From the NCBI GenBank assembly GCA_013115135.1, contig JABANP010000004.1, positions 1-64,000 of the forward strand: 64,000 bases of DNA, in the 5' to 3' direction. Under the pieces are notes generated by a model, which saw nothing but the letters and a program-made list of their open reading frames with translations, did not search any database and had not been told where the DNA came from. Numbering within the stretch: the first letter of the stretch is position 1; the number at the start of each line of letters is the position of its first letter. Position numbers and translations under genes: made by a program. Positions 12,821 through 23,653 of the stretch are shown one piece after another. This DNA is from Perkinsus olseni. Taxonomy: Eukaryota; Perkinsozoa; Perkinsida; Perkinsidae.

Positions 12821-13510
12821 TCACGATGGCAAGTGAGGAACAGTGAAGTTAGGTGCTTGAAGGATACCATAATCGACATCATAGGAGCGGCCTCCTAGCG
12901 TATCTAGGTCTAGGCGCAACACACAGTTGCAAACGCTAGGACGCCAATGGTCTCCGGGAATTAGCGATGTGAGAGTTACCGGGACGGTATAGACGTCATC
13001 GCTCATCGCCTTGACGACAGTGCCACCAACTTGCAAGAAACCAGCACTCAGAGGATTGTTCCGAGAATTGCATACGTCGAACGGCGATACGTCAGCCCTG
13101 ACGATAGCCAGGTCTATCCACAGTCTGTTCCGAATCCTCAGGTCCACGGTCCCCGCTGCGCAATACTTCATCTTAGACTCAAGAGTGACTGAACCACACC
13201 AAACCTGATACATGCTGACCTTATCGACCACAATTTCCAGGACCGAAGATGGGCGGTACGTGATCGTCAAGATAGCCCAAGTGCACCACAGTATGAAGGC
13301 CAATAAAAGTCCAAATAGAAGGGCCACCGTTGCCATATGGCGCAAAGCATTCTTCCCACGCGAGGCTTTTAGGCATTCCAGTAGATTCTGAAAGCGCGAG
13401 CGCCTCTTAACCGCGGGCCTCGACCATCGCAAAAAGCCGGAAGGTGTATCCGATGAGTCGTACTCGTGAACAGAGTTCTTCGTATCCAAGGCGTTGTAAC
13501 TAGGAAACAT
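12821..13510 (-). CDS. Tandem membrane protein family, copy 1
   Basis: Family not recognised. The ATG at 13510 gives about 229 residues and ends in TGA at 12821. An N-terminal cytosolic segment carries the shared motif DTPSGFLRWSRP and a basic stretch. One strong hydrophobic helix follows (VALLFGLLLAFILWCTWAIL, residues about 59-78). The remaining 150 residues form a mostly beta-strand-like domain with paired cysteines (VWCGSVTLE, KYCAAGTVDLRIRN) and an FLQVGGTVV motif. The layout, one membrane helix then an all-beta domain, resembles LEA-2/NDR1-type membrane proteins, but that is only a similarity of plan. Copies 2 and 3 lie upstream on the same strand. No intron is needed. Confidence 0.7.
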   Translation of the reverse strand: MFPSYNALDTKNSVHEYDSSDTPSGFLRWSRPAVKRRSRFQNLLECLKASRGKNALRHMATVALLFGLLLAFILWCTWAILTITYRPSSVLEIVVDKVSMYQVWCGSVTLESKMKYCAAGTVDLRIRNRLWIDLAIVRADVSPFDVCNSRNNPLSAGFLQVGGTVVKAMSDDVYTVPVTLTSLIPGDHWRPSVCNCVLRLDLDTLGGRSYDVDYGILQAPNFTVPHLPS

Positions 13511-14344
13511 GCTCGAGCGGAGCACATGGACCTGCTCGGCGTCACCTGGAGACGCTGTGGTCCACAACGTCACCGCTAGCCGCGGCGCGCCGCGGTAAGA
13601 GCCGACCCATTATTGCGGCCAGAAGGGCAATTCGAGCCCCGTGTAAATCCCATTGAAGTGCCAAAATCACAGCTTCAACTTCTGACAGATAGTGCGAGGC
13701 ACGGCATGCGAATATGGCCTTGAAAATTTGTGTATGAGCCCAACACATAGGTACCTATAATCGGTTTTTTGGGCGGGCAATTTGAATTTCGACGTCACCG
13801 TGCGGCGTCACCGAGCCTCGACGCAAATTGCCCTGCGTCCGACACACCGCGGACCGTACTGCTAATCCGAGCGTTCAATTTACCCCTCTTCTCTGCAAAA
13901 ATTAGTATGACCAATCCGTATATAATAGGTAATGTTGTGTATCAACAACCTCAATAATCGATTTCATGACCTTGGACACCGGCAATGATCCGACCAAGAA
14001 GCCTGTCAATCCTGTTATGCAGAATAAGTCTGTCGAATTAACTCCTGGAAGTTGGTGCCCTCGTGGGAGATCCGGGAGATAGCGGGGCGTGGGCCACTAG
14101 ACTACCGGGTCTCCGAGACTGCCGCTAAGGGTCCGAAGAGACCAGGCTATCCACTGGAGCGTGAAATCATTCTCACTGAAATGGCACATTACCTTCATGG
14201 CAGCCGCTCGCAAGTTGCGGGCCGCAACAAGCTCGTACCTGACGGGCCGCTGGCGGCGCCGGAGAGAATCAATTCCCCCCATTCTCTCCCGGGTCTGAGG
14301 ATAGCGATGAAAGTAACAGTGACTCATGAGCACTCCACCTCCTA

Positions 14345-14455
14345 AAATTCAACGCAAGTCGAAGTTCAAGTGCAAAAGATTCTCCCTGATATACGAGCGA
14401 AGGATATCAAAAAAGTACAGAGACACCGGGCACGGTCCCTATTAAGAGGAAGCCT
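14345..14455. repeat. 3'-flank segment duplicated with the membrane-protein genes
   Basis: The sequence around 14345-14455 (AACGCAAGTCGAAG through AAGAGGAAGCC) matches 12655-12770 with scattered differences, and a weaker match starts at 16215. The duplicated unit therefore includes the downstream flank as well as the gene, consistent with tandem duplication of about 1.7 kb. Confidence 0.65.
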
Positions 14456-14550
14456 CCCCGAAGAGTGCAAATGACGAGATTACATGAACTAAGTCTGGAA
14501 GCGCGGCATCACTGGAATCCAAAACGGCAAACGAAAGCCACTCATGAAGA

Positions 14551-15229
14551 CTAACGAGAAGCAGTGAGAATAGGTACTTGAAGGATACCATAATTGACAT
14601 CATTAGAGCGACATCCCAGCGCACTCAAATCCAAGTGGAGCCTGCAGTTGCTAACGCTAGGCTGCCAGTCTTCGCGCATCAGGGATGCAAGAGTCACCGG
14701 CAAGGTGTAGACGTCATCGCTCATCGCCTTAACGACAGTGCCACCAACTTGCAAGAAACCACCGGTCAAAGGATTGGTCCGAGAATTGGACTCAGCGGAC
14801 GGCGATAGGTCAGCGCTGAGGATACTCAAGTCTATCCACAGTCTGTTCCGAATCCTCAAGTCCATGGTCCCCGTTGCGCAGCGCTCTATCTTAGGCTCAA
14901 GAGTAACTGTACCACACCAAACCTGCTCCACGGCAACTCTTTCGACGTCAATTTCCAGAACCGACGATGGGTGGTATGTGATCACCAGGAGAGTCCAAAT
15001 GTACAACAATATGAAGGCCAATAAAAGTCCAAATAGAAGGGCCACCGTTGCCATATGGCGCAGAGCATTCTTCCCACGCGAGGTTTTTTAGGCATTCCAG
15101 TAGATTCTGAAAGTGTGAGCGCCTCTTAACCGCGGGCCTCGACCACCGCAAGAAGCCGGAAGGTGTATCCGATGGGTCGTACTCGTGAACGGAGTTCTTC
15201 ATATCCAGGGCGTAGTAGCTGGGCAGCAT
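14551..15229 (-). pseudogene. Tandem membrane protein family, copy 2, frameshifted
   Basis: This copy is strongly similar to copy 1 along its whole length, including the DTPSGFLRWSRP motif, the hydrophobic helix and FLQVGGTVV. Reading from the ATG at 15229 it stays open until a run of six T at 15084-15089, where copy 1 has CTTTT. The extra base shifts the frame just before the membrane helix. The remainder, with all family motifs, is open in another frame down to TAG at 14551. Because the only lesion is one base in a homopolymer, a sequencing or assembly error is as likely as a real pseudogene. If real, only a soluble N-terminal fragment would be made, unless translation restarts at the downstream ATG at 15054. 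Confidence 0.7.
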
Positions 15230-15244
15230 GCTCGAGTGGAGCAC

Positions 15245-16466
15245 GTGGACCTACTTGGTGTCACCACCGCGTCACCGCGTCGCCGCTGCGTCGCCGTGTC
15301 ACCAGGCCCTGAGCCGAAGTGGCCTGCGCCCGATATATTGCAGAGCACATTCCGAAATGAGAAGGCGTCTTCGACGGGCTCGGCAAGTTTTGATGAATTT
15401 ACAGACAGAATCACGGCGATCCACGAGGAACAGGAGCCCAATACGCCGGCAGAGGAACGCCCGAGGCTCTCCGTCGGAGAGTCTCCGAATCAACGAGCGC
15501 ATCTCAGACCTCAAGCAAACGATGCTGAGCCCACCACCACGACCGAAGAAAATTCAAGCCCTTACAAGAGGCAAGGTCGTGAGTCCTCGTCATACCTCAC
15601 GCGGCTGCGACTAACACTGACCCGCAAGAGCAGAGGAACACAGCGAGTAACGCGCTCGTCCCAAGCCATCAGCAGCCCGACATTCCGAGGGCCTGCCCTT
15701 CCAAGTAGGACAGGTCGTGGGGCCACGAATTGATTGCTCGAGAACCTTGGAATTCCTAAAGAAGTCGCGGGTCTTCGACGTACGGTGAATCGCGAGTCCC
15801 ATAGTCTTAGATAGCGAGAGGCTCAGGGTCCATAGCGAGAGCAGCCATAGGGGTTCATTGGGAGCCTCGGATCTTCGGTGTAACACCGTGGCGTAGCCAA
15901 GCACTCAGGCAGGGAACCTAATGAAAATCGAAAGGGGAGACTGATCCAGACTGAAGGATCTGTGGACCGCGGGGACGATTTCGAGGGAGTGTTTCTCGCC
16001 AAGTTCTTGCTCGTCAGCGAGAAGCACGCCTGCAAAATGACCGACAGCAAGCTGAAACACCTTTTACAGCAGTCCGCCTGTCTGTGTGGGTGCTTTACAC
16101 ACTCTCACTATTGCCCTTGCCAGAAATCACAATCCTCGCGTCCACAGTACTGAAGCTCTCCTTACGAGAGCATCTCCAGTGCCTCGAAAAGAATTAACGG
16201 CTTCCACGTGCCCAACTACAACGCAAAAGCGCAGGTTACGTGGGAGAAATTATTGAAAATACCGACAGATGTTCGCTGAATGGGGGTTAAGGTAACAGTG
16301 CAAAGGACTGCAACCAGACGAGATGTCGCCTGATACGAAGTCTCGCCGGAAAGCGACCGCCTCGAGATCACCCTGGGCTCTCCTTGGAGCCACGATCATA
16401 CGAGTGGTGGAATTCGACATCTCGACATCGCCATGGTTGAATGCCGCGATCTAGACCCACTCAGAA
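15245..16466. other. No gene recognised
   Basis: Short frames on both strands lack motifs, and the 15260-15300 segment is a GC-rich repeat of CGTCACCGCGTCGCCG type. The part after 16200 resembles the flanks of copies 1 and 2 of the membrane-protein family. Confidence 0.45.
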
Positions 16467-17123
16467 TTACGAAAGAGGAATAGTAAAGTTAGGCACCTGT
16501 AGGATACCAAAATCGAGCCGGTCGAAGTGGTATCCCAGCGCGTACAGGTCTAACTGGGCATCGCAACGGCTGACGTTGGGGTGCCAGAGGTCTTCATGCG
16601 ACAATGATGAGAGACTTACCGGTAATGTGTAGACACCATCGCTCATCCTCCTCACGACGACACCACCGATTTGCAAGAAACCAGCGACGAGATGATTTGC
16701 ACTGGACATGGACTGGACAGACGTCGATAGCTCAGCGCTCAAGATGGTGAGGTCAGTCAATAGTCCGTTTCGGATGCGCAAGACTATGGTCCCTCGTGCG
16801 CAGTAGTTCGTATCCCTCTCGAGCGTTATCATACCACACCAAACCTGCTTCATGCTCACCCTCTGGATTGTGATATCCAAGACCGAGGAGAGGCGGTATG
16901 AAATGGTCAGGAGAGTCCAACTGTACCAGATGAAAAAGACCGACACCATGGCAGACACGAGAGCCACTGTGAGCACATCTCGCGGAGTGAACGTTATACT
17001 CGCAGCTTTGAGACTTTGCACGAGCCGCCGTGCCCTCGAGGGCTTCCTCGTGGTCGGGTTTGACCATCGGAGAAAGCCTGAAGGTGTATCCGATGGATCA
17101 TACTCGTAGACGAGTTGGCTCAT
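16467..17123 (-). CDS. Tandem membrane protein family, copy 3 (divergent)
   Basis: Same family as copies 1 and 2 and intact. The ATG at 17123 (MSQLVYEYDPSDTPSGFLRW) gives 218 residues, ending in TAA at 16467. The order is kept: basic cytosolic segment, hydrophobic helix (about residues 52-74, ending FFIWYSWTLL), then a beta-rich domain with VWCGMITLE, NYCARGTIVLRIRN and FLQIGGVVV. Protein identity to copy 1 is clearly lower than between copies 1 and 2, so copy 3 is the older duplicate. The N-terminal eight residues differ from the other copies. Orientation of the domain (outside cell versus lumen) cannot be told. Confidence 0.68.
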   Translation of the reverse strand: MSQLVYEYDPSDTPSGFLRWSNPTTRKPSRARRLVQSLKAASITFTPRDVLTVALVSAMVSVFFIWYSWTLLTISYRLSSVLDITIQRVSMKQVWCGMITLERDTNYCARGTIVLRIRNGLLTDLTILSAELSTSVQSMSSANHLVAGFLQIGGVVVRRMSDGVYTLPVSLSSLSHEDLWHPNVSRCDAQLDLYALGYHFDRLDFGILQVPNFTIPLS

Positions 17124-17846
17124 GTCTAAGGGAAAGCAAATGTGTGAGGGGGTGAGTAGCACCGCGCGCACAGGCGTCACCACAGCTGCACGGCGTCACA
17201 CCAGCGACTGGGCGTCGCTGGATCCTAGATCGACAGGCCGACCGCTATTCCGGTCGCCCGCTACCATGGGATACGTTCGCTTGAGCTCACGCGACGTATT
17301 TCTTCATTAAGAGAATGATACGTGAAGTCTTAGGCCTCCTTTTCTCAGAGAGAAGGTAAGAGAGACACTGAAATCCAGGGCGGAACTTCGCTCGCCCTGT
17401 GCGGCCGTCCAGCACGCTCCACTTATCTCAGGAAAAGCCTCTCCCCATAGTGGCTCAAGGTCAGGTAAGAGAGATATGGCTAGCGCAACGGCGATTCGAG
17501 AGCCCGATGATTATCAGTGTCGCCAAATCTGCAGTCAAACCGGATCCTTAACTTCAACGATGCAGAATCTTTATCACCGACTGAGACGATGCTGGAGGGC
17601 CAAAGGCATACGTGGTGGCCACTACGGATCCGGCGAGCCCATTACTCCTCAATCAGAACGTGCCGTGGGCGAGACGCAGCTGGTAATATTCTGTGGCCTC
17701 ACGTACCTTGCTGCACTCGTCAAGAAGCCCATACCTCTCCAGCTGACAGTCTCAGGTCCATCGTGCAGACGATCGGGACACTACAAGGATTCAAAACGAT
17801 GGCAATGATCTCAGGCGGAGTCGAGTAACGAATACTGGTTGGACTA
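17124..17846. other. No gene recognised; spliced-leader-like string near 17444
   Basis: No supported coding region. A plus-strand string at 17444-17459 ends TGGCTCAAG followed by GT, resembling the 3' end of a dinoflagellate-type spliced leader with its donor. The motif AAGGTAAGAGAGA also occurs near 17352 and, slightly changed, near 17461. Confidence 0.4.
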
Positions 17847-17960
17847 CTAGCCGTGTGCAGGCACTCTCGCCAACCCTCAAGTCCCTAGCCGTGTGCAGGC
17901 ACTCTCGCCAACCCTCAAGTCCCTAGCCGTGTGCAGGCACTCTCGCTAGCCCTCAAGTTC
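17847..17960. repeat. Three tandem copies of a 38-bp repeat
   Basis: Units 17847-17884, 17885-17922 and 17923-17960, each beginning CTAGCCGTGTGCAGGCACTC. The first two are identical; the third differs at three or four bases near its end. No coding frame or regulatory role is evident. Confidence 0.95.
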
Positions 17961-18257
17961 CGACCAAAACCTTAGACTGACTGCAATTCTGCACTGAAAG
18001 CCATAGAACAGTGAGACTCTCGTTACGAAAGGCGGGTATCATGTAGAATAAATGACGACCAATTGCCACGAGAAATCCTTCGATAACCACACGAAGGAAT
18101 TGACGACTTGGAACAACGGATTGCCTCAAAGCCCGTCCACCTACCAAGCCGCAACAACAGTAAATCAGAATGGAAACGGAAGACCGAAACATGCTCAGAT
18201 ATGGAGAAGCCCTACGGTGAAGGGCAGTCGAACACACTTGAATGAGGAAGGGGCCGA

Positions 18258-21200
18258 TCAGCATGGGGCGTATCCCATCTCCATGATCTCACGGAGCAGC
18301 ATCGTCGCGTAGCATCCACGGGATAAGAAGAACTGAGGGCACAGGAATTGCCAAACGCGCCAGCATAAGAGTTTTAAACACGATATGATAAGCGTGTTAT
18401 CATCATAACGAACCCTAACCCTCCCCAAGCCCAGGAAACCTACTTCTAGCATCAGATTCCGCTTCTCTTCCTCTATCTCCTCCCAGCACTTGAGTCCCTG
18501 TGGTTTTGCTACCAGCCGTCTACGGATACTCGGCAGGCGCGCCCGAACGCCCAGGCTGCGAGAAAAGTCAAGATCGAGATCCTCTCGTAGGATACTATCC
18601 GACGCTTCACCACGAGAGACGGAATCCTTGAGAAGCTCCGCGTATCTGAGGCCACGCCCGAGCTGTCCAATCTCTAACCAAAACCTTCACGAGCTCTCAC
18701 ACATGCCGAGTGTTGACGCCCAGCTTCAGTAGCTTGTCTTTACCCTCCAACTGGCTGCCCCACGTCGGAACTAGGACGTCATCTATACTGTATCTACGCG
18801 ATGAGGGCCTTCTGAGATTTTCAGAAGAAGACGCTACCGCTCCCTCGAAGAATCAACGAGGGTGATGTCCCCCTTATCCTTGCACCAAACCACATCACCC
18901 GGGACAACCTCCAGGCCATATTCTCGAATCCTCCTGAACTAGCATAAATCAGAAGCTCTCATTTTCACAACAGAGTATACCTGGAGGCCATCCGGTTCCA
19001 AAGACAGGACTGATATGCCAAGAAGTGTATCTGTAGTATGCTTCGCGGTACTCCTGTTCGAAGGGATCGTCTGTAGCCGTCAGCAGTAGGCTGCATGGCA
19101 ATCGCGTTCATCATTCTCGACCACCTGCCATCACTGCTGTCTCACCGCCTGTCCTGGTGTCCCTACATCTCAACGTCTCGGTCACGTGAGCGTATCCTCT
19201 GGAGTTCCCCAACAGCCACAGACGAGTCTCCGGTGACCTGCCACTCCCGGAGCACCTGATGTTCATCACTCGAGGTCTAGCGCCGAAGTGCTGAGGGTTG
19301 AACCTCGGCAACATCTCTTCCATCACTGGCTGCGGGAGTGAGTATGAGCCTTGCAGCCCTCTCGAAATCGCCCGACACCAAGGCAGCCCCAATGTCGATC
19401 TTATAAAACAGGTGGCGAAGAAGGCAGGCAAGTTTACTACATTGCTGTGCCGTGACTCGTCGTGATGGGGATTAATGCCAAACCTTTGCAAACCATAGTA
19501 GTTGATGAAGCCGGTCTCCGCTAGCTTCGATGACCGCAGCTTCTCAGCAGCCCCTTCCTCGACATCTCGGATCCGCAGCCGGAAGAAATTCCTGCTCCAC
19601 GCCTCGAGTACAGCACACCAGAAATGATACTCACCCAGAGAGCATGCCGTGGCGAAGCTCCATCGTACTCCCTTCAGCGTCGTCTCTCTCGAAGCCGCTT
19701 AGTCTCACGAACATGTCTTTACTCCGCATCCTCGCATTGACGCTGTCCGCAGCTTCCCTAATCTGCTGCTCACTATGCGTAACGGGAAGGGTGGCAAACC
19801 TGTTCTATAACCCTGATTGACCGCCGGAGCGAAGGCCCTGGCTACTGGTAGGTAACTCCGAACTTGTCCTTGACACCGGCGAAGTGCATGGTGTCTTTCG
19901 GAAGGTCGAGTCTCCGCTCGATGGCTCGCTGTATCGCTGTCGTATCCCATCCAGCCTTGACCAGAACAAACTTCCACCGACTTCCCTTGTAGAGGCCGAC
20001 GGGTGAGTATTTTCTCAACCAGCTGAGCTCCACTACTGCTCCCTACCAACACGTAGCCCTTACACCGTTGCCACCCAAGACGCTATTACACTCGACTCAG
20101 TTTCCCGTTCGTGGACGTCAACCCGCACATCCGGGAAGTAGGACGGGAACTCTCTCCTCAACTTGGAAATTAACCGCCATCCCTCTCTGGATGCCTTCGA
20201 CCTTCCCAAATGAACTAACAGCGTTTCCGAAGAGTATCTGCCGGGAACAGCGACAGCACAACACCGTGGGAATCCCAACACGATACTACCCGGCACCAAA
20301 GAAGTAGAGGACTCGAGCCGCCTCCCACTGATCCATACAGCTCAGAAGAAATTGATTTCTCTCGGCATTCACAGCGGCATAGTAGATGACCTTATCCGAT
20401 AGCAGCTTGAATGGAACCACTGCTAGCGACTGAAGCACCTCGCTGTCCCCTCAACCACCACTGACGATAACTACCTCTCTCAGCAAGCCAGCGATTGCAC
20501 CGCGTATTTTGTACGCAGCAGCCATGGCCTCCACACCACCGTCAAACTTCCACTCGAATAGCCGACGCCGATGATCTGCGCTACCGGACTCTTTCGTAGC
20601 CTGAGGATAAGCCTTCCAAATCTTCTCCGGTACTGCACCCCCGAGCGCCAGAACAGCACCCTGACCGAGCCGATTTCTACAGTTTCGAGAACAGGACGCC
20701 AGACTATCGCCACCATCGCTACCCCGACACGACCTTTTGTGTGAAGTTGCTGAATTTGACTATATTCTCGAGGGCCCCCGCCCCGCATTTCCCTCGGACG
20801 AACTCTGCAGCATTATCTCCAAGCAGGTATCTGAAACTGCCCGTCCCGTGAGCCCCGCATCGTAAAGGATATTACCCGTCCTCATAAGCCCTCCGATACA
20901 ACTCGGTTTGATCAACACCGTCATTCCCACAATGGTACGCGTTAGCTTCTCGAGATTCCGTCCCCACTGATTCCTTCTCAGCTGGCTCCACGCCACCCCA
21001 CCATTCAGGTGCCTCATCCTCTGGCATCCTGGCGACTCTGCCGTCCATACCGACTTCTCTCACCTCCCAGTCAATAAACTACACAAAGAGAGACGTTCCC
21101 TCTGCCTTCATGATCCGAGGGAATTTTACAGTACCCGAGCCTTCATGACCCCTCCAATATGGAGCGGGTCGATGAACTCTTCCACACCAACTCTGTTGAA

Positions 21201-21501
21201 AAACTTAGTGAATTTCGGCCCTCTGGCTTCGGGCACTCGACTGCCGTTTGCAGCAGACACCGCTGCATCAGATGTCGCCTGAAAGCCAAGCACTGGATCC
21301 CACTGGGTGGGAATCCTCGCTGAAATTATAGCACAGTGCCAACCTTACCCGAGTCCGGCGTTCCGCTGCTCTACCGCAAACGAGTCGCCGAGATGCTAGC
21401 ACCACGCGATGGGGAGAGCAGCACAGCTTGTTACTCTGGAGCCCAGATGACACGACCATCGAGCGGGCGAGAGCAATGGGAGGAATGCGAACAAACTCCA
21501 T
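18258..21501 (-). CDS. PUS7: TruD/PUS7-family tRNA pseudouridine synthase
   Basis: Converts uridine to pseudouridine in tRNA and other RNAs. The ATG at 21501 opens an Arg, Ala and Ser-rich leader (possibly a targeting sequence) split by an intron, then RVGVEEFIDPLHIGGVMKAR followed by FIDWEVREVGMDG, matching the PUS7 start where the N-terminal strand leads into the synthase. The catalytic motif is FAGVKDKFGVTYQ near 19855-19895, with the TruD Asp present. Next come RNFFRLRIRD and GFINYYGLQRFG near 19480-19560 and LVSGDFERAARLILTP near 19340-19400. The end is REYGLEVVPGDVVW near 18900, DDVLVPTWGSQLEG near 18760 and the diagnostic YATMLLREIM just before the stop at 18258. At least ten introns of about 40-70 nt. 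A poorly conserved insertion (about 20100-21000) separates the N-terminal piece from the catalytic motif, as is common in eukaryotic PUS7. Confidence 0.88.
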
Positions 21502-21860
21502 CGGAATAACTCACTTATAGCTAAACCCTGTGCGTCGGCAAGAACCAAGAGCAGATACCTGGCCCAAAAGCTCAGACACCACAGCAAGCTAGCAAGCAAG
21601 ATTCTCCCTCGGTAGCAGAAATGCCGATATACGAACCACCCTTCTATTTACTCCAACACTGCGAAATGACAATTGGTGAAACTGAACAATAGGCACTGAT
21701 CGCACAATTCTATATAGGACGATGCTGCACAACTAGTGAGCCACCATACGACCACTCTTACCCCCATCAGATGCGGAGCTGTGAGCACTGGAATTGCCAA
21801 GTATGCAACCTAGTGAAGAAAATTCTCAAGGCAGCGAAATGGTAAAGGAGCCCGTCAGAT
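21502..21860. other. Intergenic spacer between acetate kinase and PUS7
   Basis: No coding sequence. Both neighbours are transcribed from the minus strand, so it should hold the acetate kinase 3' UTR and PUS7 5' region. No conserved signal was recognised. Confidence 0.5.
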
Positions 21861-23168
21861 TTAGTTCTTCGTAACGGCCTTGAGAACCTGCAACACCTCT
21901 CTGGCGATCTGGAGCTCTTCGTTGGTCTGAATAACCATACCGAGAGTGGGGCTGTCGAGCTCAGTGATGATACCGTTGGTGTTGGCACCGTTGACAGCGT
22001 TGTACTTGGGGTTCTCGAAGAACCTCATGAACTTGAGAGACTGCATCACACGAGAACGGATGAAGGCAGAGTTCTCACCAATGCCACCAGTGAAGACCAA
22101 GGCATCCAAACGGGAACTGGCAGACACCATCAAAGAAGCGATGTAACGACTAAGGCGGTAGACGAACATATCAATGGCCAACTGAGCACGACGGCGGGTC
22201 TCAGGATCAGCGGACTCATCCTCGGAAGTCTCGATGAGCACACGCATATCGTTGGAAATTCCACTGACACCGAGAAGACCAGACTTCTTGTTGAGGATGT
22301 TGGTGACCTCCTCAATGGAGAGGTTGAGCTGCTCGCAAAGATACTGCTCTACACCGGGGTCGAGGTTGCCGGCGCGAGTGCCCATGACGAGACCGTCCAT
22401 GGGAGTCATACCCATGGTAGTATCGACGGACTTGCCGTTGTGGACGGCAGTAGCACTGCAGCCGCTACCGAGATGGGCAACAATGAAGTTCGAGCGGCTA
22501 GGGTCGAGATGAAGCTGCTGAGCGGCCTTGAGCGACACGTACTGATGGGAAATGCCATGGAAACCGTACTTCTTCAACTGAAGCTTCTTGGAGATGTCGT
22601 ACGGGATGGCGTAGGTGTTGGCGTACTCAGGGATAGTTGAATGGAAGGCAGTATCGAAGCAGGCGACATGGGGGACGTCGGGGCCGAGGATCTTAGCAGC
22701 GATATCGATACCCTCAGCATTGGCAGGGTTATGAAGGGGGGCGAGCTTGATGCAATTCTTGATCTCCTGCAGGACCTCAGGGGTAACAAGAGTGGGCTTA
22801 GTGAGCTTCGGACCGCCATGAACGACACGATGGCCGACACCAGTGATGCCCTCGTCCTTGACCTCGGGCTTGGACTTGATATCCTCAATAACGGAGGTCA
22901 TGGCGTCCTCATAGGACATGTTGGGGATCTGCTCAACTCTCTCGTTGGGGCTCTCGGCGTCAAAGCGGAGCTTGCAGTTCTCGGTACCAATGGAATCGAT
23001 GAGGCCCTTCACTTTGCAGTCCTCAGAGTTCATATCAAGAAGTTGGTACTTGATAGAACTAGAACCGCAGTTGAGAGTCAGGACCAGCTTGGGAGCCTTG
23101 CTGGCGAAGAACCTGACTCCCATAGGAGCCAGCTGACTCGTGCGAATACCCACCGAAGATGACAACAT
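21861..23168 (-). CDS. ackA: Acetate kinase with mitochondrial-type leader, single exon
   Basis: Interconverts acetate plus ATP with acetyl phosphate plus ADP (ASKHA fold). The 435-residue product has all family signatures: TLNCGSSSIKY (31-41) for nucleotide and metal binding, GHRVVHGG (112-119), APLHNP (143-148), ACFDTAFHSTIP with catalytic Asp172, YGFHGISHQYV (201-211), AHLGSGCSATAVHNGKSVDT (231-250), TPMDGLVMGTRAGNLDPG with the conserved Arg265, and FTGGIGENSAFIR (359-371). Bacterial AckA is about 400 residues. The extra N-terminus (MLSSSVGIRTSQLAPMGVRF, then FASK) is rich in Ser, Arg and hydrophobics and looks like a mitochondrial presequence; that is inference. It has no intron, unlike almost every neighbour. 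The 485-bp upstream spacer is shared with a divergent gene. No phosphotransacetylase gene is in the window. Confidence 0.97.
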   Translation of the reverse strand: MLSSSVGIRTSQLAPMGVRFFASKAPKLVLTLNCGSSSIKYQLLDMNSEDCKVKGLIDSIGTENCKLRFDAESPNERVEQIPNMSYEDAMTSVIEDIKSKPEVKDEGITGVGHRVVHGGPKLTKPTLVTPEVLQEIKNCIKLAPLHNPANAEGIDIAAKILGPDVPHVACFDTAFHSTIPEYANTYAIPYDISKKLQLKKYGFHGISHQYVSLKAAQQLHLDPSRSNFIVAHLGSGCSATAVHNGKSVDTTMGMTPMDGLVMGTRAGNLDPGVEQYLCEQLNLSIEEVTNILNKKSGLLGVSGISNDMRVLIETSEDESADPETRRRAQLAIDMFVYRLSRYIASLMVSASSRLDALVFTGGIGENSAFIRSRVMQSLKFMRFFENPKYNAVNGANTNGIITELDSPTLGMVIQTNEELQIAREVLQVLKAVTKN

Positions 23169-23653
23169 GATGATAAGACCAAAACTAGACAGGAAAAGAC
23201 TGAATTTGTGAAGCTCCCCAATTTACACTTCCTCCGAGGTAACGTAACTTCACGACGCGCCTCGGCTTAACAAGGCGAAGATCCGCCACGGACTAGCAAG
23301 TCCTTGTCTCAAAACTTTCCCGAGGAACGTCTTACTAATCTAACAACATAGCCAGCGTCGACAACCTCGACAGCTGTGAAAGAACGCCCTACTTCTGATG
23401 ATCTGTCAAGACCACTGATCGCTAGGAGAAACCCTCTCGCCATCATCCGCGCACTGCTATTGTTCGAGGAGCTGCGCTAGCTCAGCGATGGATGCTGTTT
23501 CTCATTCGACACAGTAAGGTTAGCGTTCCAAGGAATTTCGTGGCGCGCGACACATCAAGGAGGCTACTCTTGCAATCTTGCATTTCCTCAACTCATTTGG
23601 AACTGGCGCAATCACGATCAGCCGCTAGGTTACAATAGGCCTCTTTTCCCGCC
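23169..23653. other. Divergent intergenic region (strand-switch)
   Basis: Lies between acetate kinase (minus) and the tetraspanin-like gene (plus). It separates a roughly 23-kb minus-strand block from a roughly 28-kb plus-strand block and should contain two start regions. No motif recognised. Confidence 0.5.

Noticed and set aside
13542..13748. Possible retroelement RNase H fragment on the minus strand
   Set aside because: Only a short helix-like similarity; no catalytic Asp or Glu pattern could be placed.
17847..17960. CRISPR-like array
   Set aside because: Repeats are directly abutting with no spacers, and the genome is eukaryotic.
18410..18424. Telomere-like AACCCTAACCCTCC
   Set aside because: Only two units, and it lies inside the PUS7 coding exon, where it encodes part of a conserved-position stretch.
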